Source of the DNA: Bacillus sp. CH30_1T
GTDB taxonomy: Bacteria > Bacillota > Bacilli > Bacillales > Bacillaceae_B
DNA length: 64,000 nucleotides
Direction: 5' to 3'
NCBI RefSeq assembly: GCF_008364765.1
Contig: NZ_VTUY01000015.1
Coordinates: 1-64,000 of the forward strand
In this document: in pieces, positions 62,177 through 64,000 of the stretch
How positions within the stretch are numbered: position 1 is the first letter of the stretch
Layout: each line of letters starts with the position of its first letter
Translations under genes and position numbers: made by a program
The notes under the pieces: generated by a model
The model's input: only the letters and a program-made list of their open reading frames with translations
Database searches by the model: none
What the model was told of the DNA's origin: nothing

Positions 62177-63190
62177 ATGAAGAAAAAGCTAGTGATACTA
62201 GTGATGGCCATGTTAGCGGTGCTTATGCTGGCTGCTTGTGGAGAGCAATCGAAAGAAGATGTAACCAAGGATCTTAAGGCTAAAGTAGAGGATATGAAGG
62301 GGTACAAAGCAGATGCAAAAATGACCCTGCAGGTGGGCGACGAGCCTCAAACCTATGATGTGGAAGTGTGGCATAATGACCCTAATTATTATCGAGTGGC
62401 ATTAAAGAACGCTGCGAAAGATCAGAGTCAAATGATCTTACGTAATGATGAGGGAGTATTCGTCCTTACGCCGGCACTGAACAAAAGCTTCCGATTCCAA
62501 AGCAACTGGCCTGAAAATAGCAGTCAGGCGTACTTGTATGAATCGCTTGTTCAAGATGTGCTAGAGGATAAAGAGGCTACTTTCAAAGAAACAAAAGATC
62601 ACTATATCTTTAACACGAAGACACGTTATCAAAACAGTCAGATGCTTCCGACTCAAGAGATTGCCTTTAACAAGAAAGACCTGACTCCGGCATCCGTAAA
62701 TGTATTGGATTCAGATAAAAATCCACTTGTAAAAGTAGAGTTCTCCAAGATGGATATGAAAGCTGCATTTGATAAAAAAGACTTCGACATGAAGAAAAAC
62801 ATGACGGGTGCCCAGCTGGAAGTACCGGTTACGGCAAATGTAGAGGACGCAGAATTCACTGTTCTTTACCCAATGTCAGAAATCACCGGTACCGAATTAA
62901 TTGAAGAAAAAGAAGTCACCACCGATACGGGTAAACGCGTAATCTTAACGTATGATGGTGAAAAGTCCTTCACAATCGTACAAGAAAAAACAACTGTGGT
63001 TCCAACGATGACGGTTTCTACTTCTCTTAAAGGTGAATTAGTGGACCTTGGATTCACAGTAGCGGCCATGACAGAGCAATCAATCAGATGGACCAATAAC
63101 GGAGTGGATTATATGCTTGCCTCCAATGACCTGACTCCTTCTGAGATGGTGATGGTAGCTCAATCCGTACAAGGTTCAATGGTTAAATAA
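62177..63190 (+). CDS. ydcC: Sporulation-associated lipoprotein YdcC (LolA-like)
   Basis: 337-residue lipoprotein with lipobox LMLAAC (Cys21) and a LolA/LolB-like beta-sandwich body (VEVWHNDPNYYRVAL, QMILRNDEGVFVLTPALNKS). In Bacillus the gene lies between acpS and alr and is linked to sporulation; its function is not settled. AAAAGGGG lies upstream of the ATG. Followed by a terminator. Confidence 0.9.
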   Translation: MKKKLVILVMAMLAVLMLAACGEQSKEDVTKDLKAKVEDMKGYKADAKMTLQVGDEPQTYDVEVWHNDPNYYRVALKNAAKDQSQMILRNDEGVFVLTPALNKSFRFQSNWPENSSQAYLYESLVQDVLEDKEATFKETKDHYIFNTKTRYQNSQMLPTQEIAFNKKDLTPASVNVLDSDKNPLVKVEFSKMDMKAAFDKKDFDMKKNMTGAQLEVPVTANVEDAEFTVLYPMSEITGTELIEEKEVTTDTGKRVILTYDGEKSFTIVQEKTTVVPTMTVSTSLKGELVDLGFTVAAMTEQSIRWTNNGVDYMLASNDLTPSEMVMVAQSVQGSMVK

Positions 63191-63202
63191 AATAACTGAA
63201 CG

Positions 63203-63233
63203 AGGCGGACCTATCAGGTTTGCCTCTTTTCTT
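63203..63233 (+). terminator. Intrinsic terminator of ydcC
   Basis: 10-bp stem GAGGCGGACC/GGTTTGCCTC then TTTTCTT. Confidence 0.8.
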
Positions 63234-63408
63234 GGTGTGCTGAGGGAGAGGTGCTGGAAGAGGAATAAAGGTATTATCTACCCAACGCAAGCAAAAAAAT
63301 TCAATATCGTTCTGAATCCAAAGGTCTTCCTGGAGCGTCCTCAAAAACACTCCGTCCACCACTTACTACCTAAAAACAACCTTCCCGCCCCCTCTCTAAA
63401 AAATCCAT

Positions 63409-63437
63409 TTGACACAATGAATGATAATATGAATAAT
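63409..63437 (+). promoter_or_regulatory. SigA promoter of alr
   Basis: TTGACA (63409-63414), 17-base spacer and AATAAT (63432-63437), 60 bases before the alr start. The rest of the 300-base gap holds a 71-codon frame that I do not consider a gene. Confidence 0.7.
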
Positions 63438-63497
63438 CAATGGTATTCTTGAATAGAATGACAATGTTTTGTGTAAAGATATGAGGAAGTGAACAGA

Positions 63498-64000
63498 GTG
63501 GAAACCCAGCAATTTTTTCGTGATACATGGGCAGAAATCAACCTAGATCATTTATATGAAAACGTAAAGAATATTAGAGACCATATTCCTGGAGATGTGA
63601 AAGTGTTTGCGGTTGTGAAAGCGAATGCTTATGGGCATGGGGATGTGCAAACCGCTTTTACGGCTCTTTCCGCCGGGGCCCACGGCTTAGCTGTTGCATT
63701 CTTAGACGAAGCGATTTCCTTAAGAAGAGCAGGCGTAACCGCTCCTATTCTTGTATTAGGAGCTACGAGACCGAAAGATGTGAAGATTGCTGCCGATTTG
63801 GATATTTCGTTAACGACATTTCACCAAGAGTGGCTTGTGGAAGCCGAAAATCAGCTGTCAGAAGGAGATCGATTAAACCTTCATATCAAGTGTGATACCG
63901 GGATGGGGCGGATAGGCGTTCGTTCCACTGAGGAATTAAAGGGTATCGAAAAGTATGTTCAAGCTCATTCCCAATTTAAGCTTGAAGGGATCTTTACCCA
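63498..64000 (+). CDS. alr: Alanine racemase (partial, runs off the window)
   Basis: First 167 codons of a fold-type III PLP enzyme converting L-Ala to D-Ala, the substrate of ddl. PLP lysine at residue 41 in [29 protein letters not shown] is the usual start and CDTGMGRIG the conserved mid-domain block. GTG 63498 has GAGGAAG upstream; an in-frame GTG at 63489 overlaps that site. The 3' end is outside the window. Confidence 0.95.
   Translation, partial: METQQFFRDTWAEINLDHLYENVKNIRDHIPGDVKVFAVVKANAYGHGDVQTAFTALSAGAHGLAVAFLDEAISLRRAGVTAPILVLGATRPKDVKIAADLDISLTTFHQEWLVEAENQLSEGDRLNLHIKCDTGMGRIGVRSTEELKGIEKYVQAHSQFKLEGIFT

Noticed and set aside
63237-63452. Plus-strand 71-codon frame ahead of alr
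   Set aside because: It overlaps the alr promoter, is Pro/Asn/Lys-rich without domain-like pattern and has no convincing start signal.

Overview
The window is a 64 kb piece of a Bacillaceae chromosome (low-GC, spore-forming Firmicute). Evidence: the end of an rRNA operon with a nine-tRNA cluster, then rocF-sigW-rsiW-cdaA-cdaR-glmM-glmS with a glmS ribozyme, and at the other end ddl-murF-esterase-cshA-ydbS-ydbT-rhomboid-acpS-ydcC-alr. Both blocks follow B. subtilis-type gene order; here they lie in one window, separated by about 40 kb of mostly non-conserved, single-gene or short-operon content. Individual proteins look most like Bacillus sensu lato or Rossellomorea-type species, but the species cannot be fixed by eye.

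Layout. 1-1590: 23S 3' end, 5S, tRNA Asn-Thr-Glu-Val-Thr-Tyr-Gln-Lys-Ala and a terminator. 1.9-10.5 kb: arginase, a convergent Spo0E-like phosphatase gene (49 aa), sigW-rsiW with its own SigW promoter, the c-di-AMP operon cdaA-cdaR-glmM, then ribozyme-controlled glmS. 10.8-23 kb: FUSC-type membrane protein, YqcI/YcgG protein, DUF4097 protein, CAP-domain lipoprotein, P1-type peptidase, 3-methyladenine glycosylase, a c-di-GMP-II riboswitch with an EAL phosphodiesterase, a fused dipeptide-type ABC permease, an HhH protein, a YibQ-type deacetylase and a YueD-like reductase. 23-37 kb: an S-box (SAM-I) riboswitch driving an NhaC-type transporter (candidate MetT), MFS transporter, YkvS-like, DUF2533, cardiolipin synthase, DUF819, CBS, lipid kinase, a VTT-domain (DedA-like) protein, T-box-controlled argS and a RodA/FtsW protein. 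37-51 kb: sfsA, a seven-gene operon resembling the E. coli ydjXZ-ynjBCDF region (ABC importer, TVP38 protein, CDP-alcohol phosphatidyltransferase, FAD disulfide oxidoreductase), a frameshifted NERD gene, further oxidoreductase/GNAT genes, a MITE-like element and an SLC1-type symporter. 51-64 kb: cell-wall genes, cshA, an intact NERD gene, uvsE, ydbST, rhomboid, acpS, ydcC and the start of alr.

The most unusual observation is a set of three short tandem arrays, each of exactly four units at a constant 20- or 21-bp period. Two lie directly upstream of NERD-domain (nuclease-related) genes and the third is upstream of what looks like a deleted copy. The arrays fall in two sequence families, yet share their layout and downstream leader. 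I do not know a described system of this form. Other highlights are the c-di-GMP-II riboswitch whose outer stem competes with a strong terminator before a c-di-GMP phosphodiesterase, the S-box before an NhaC-type transporter, a 12-bp dispersed motif present five times, and decayed gene remnants (CAP domain, NERD).

Regulatory RNAs are dense: glmS ribozyme, c-di-GMP-II, SAM-I and a T-box, all next to genes that fit their ligand. Starts were chosen by Shine-Dalgarno spacing, so several genes begin at TTG or GTG.
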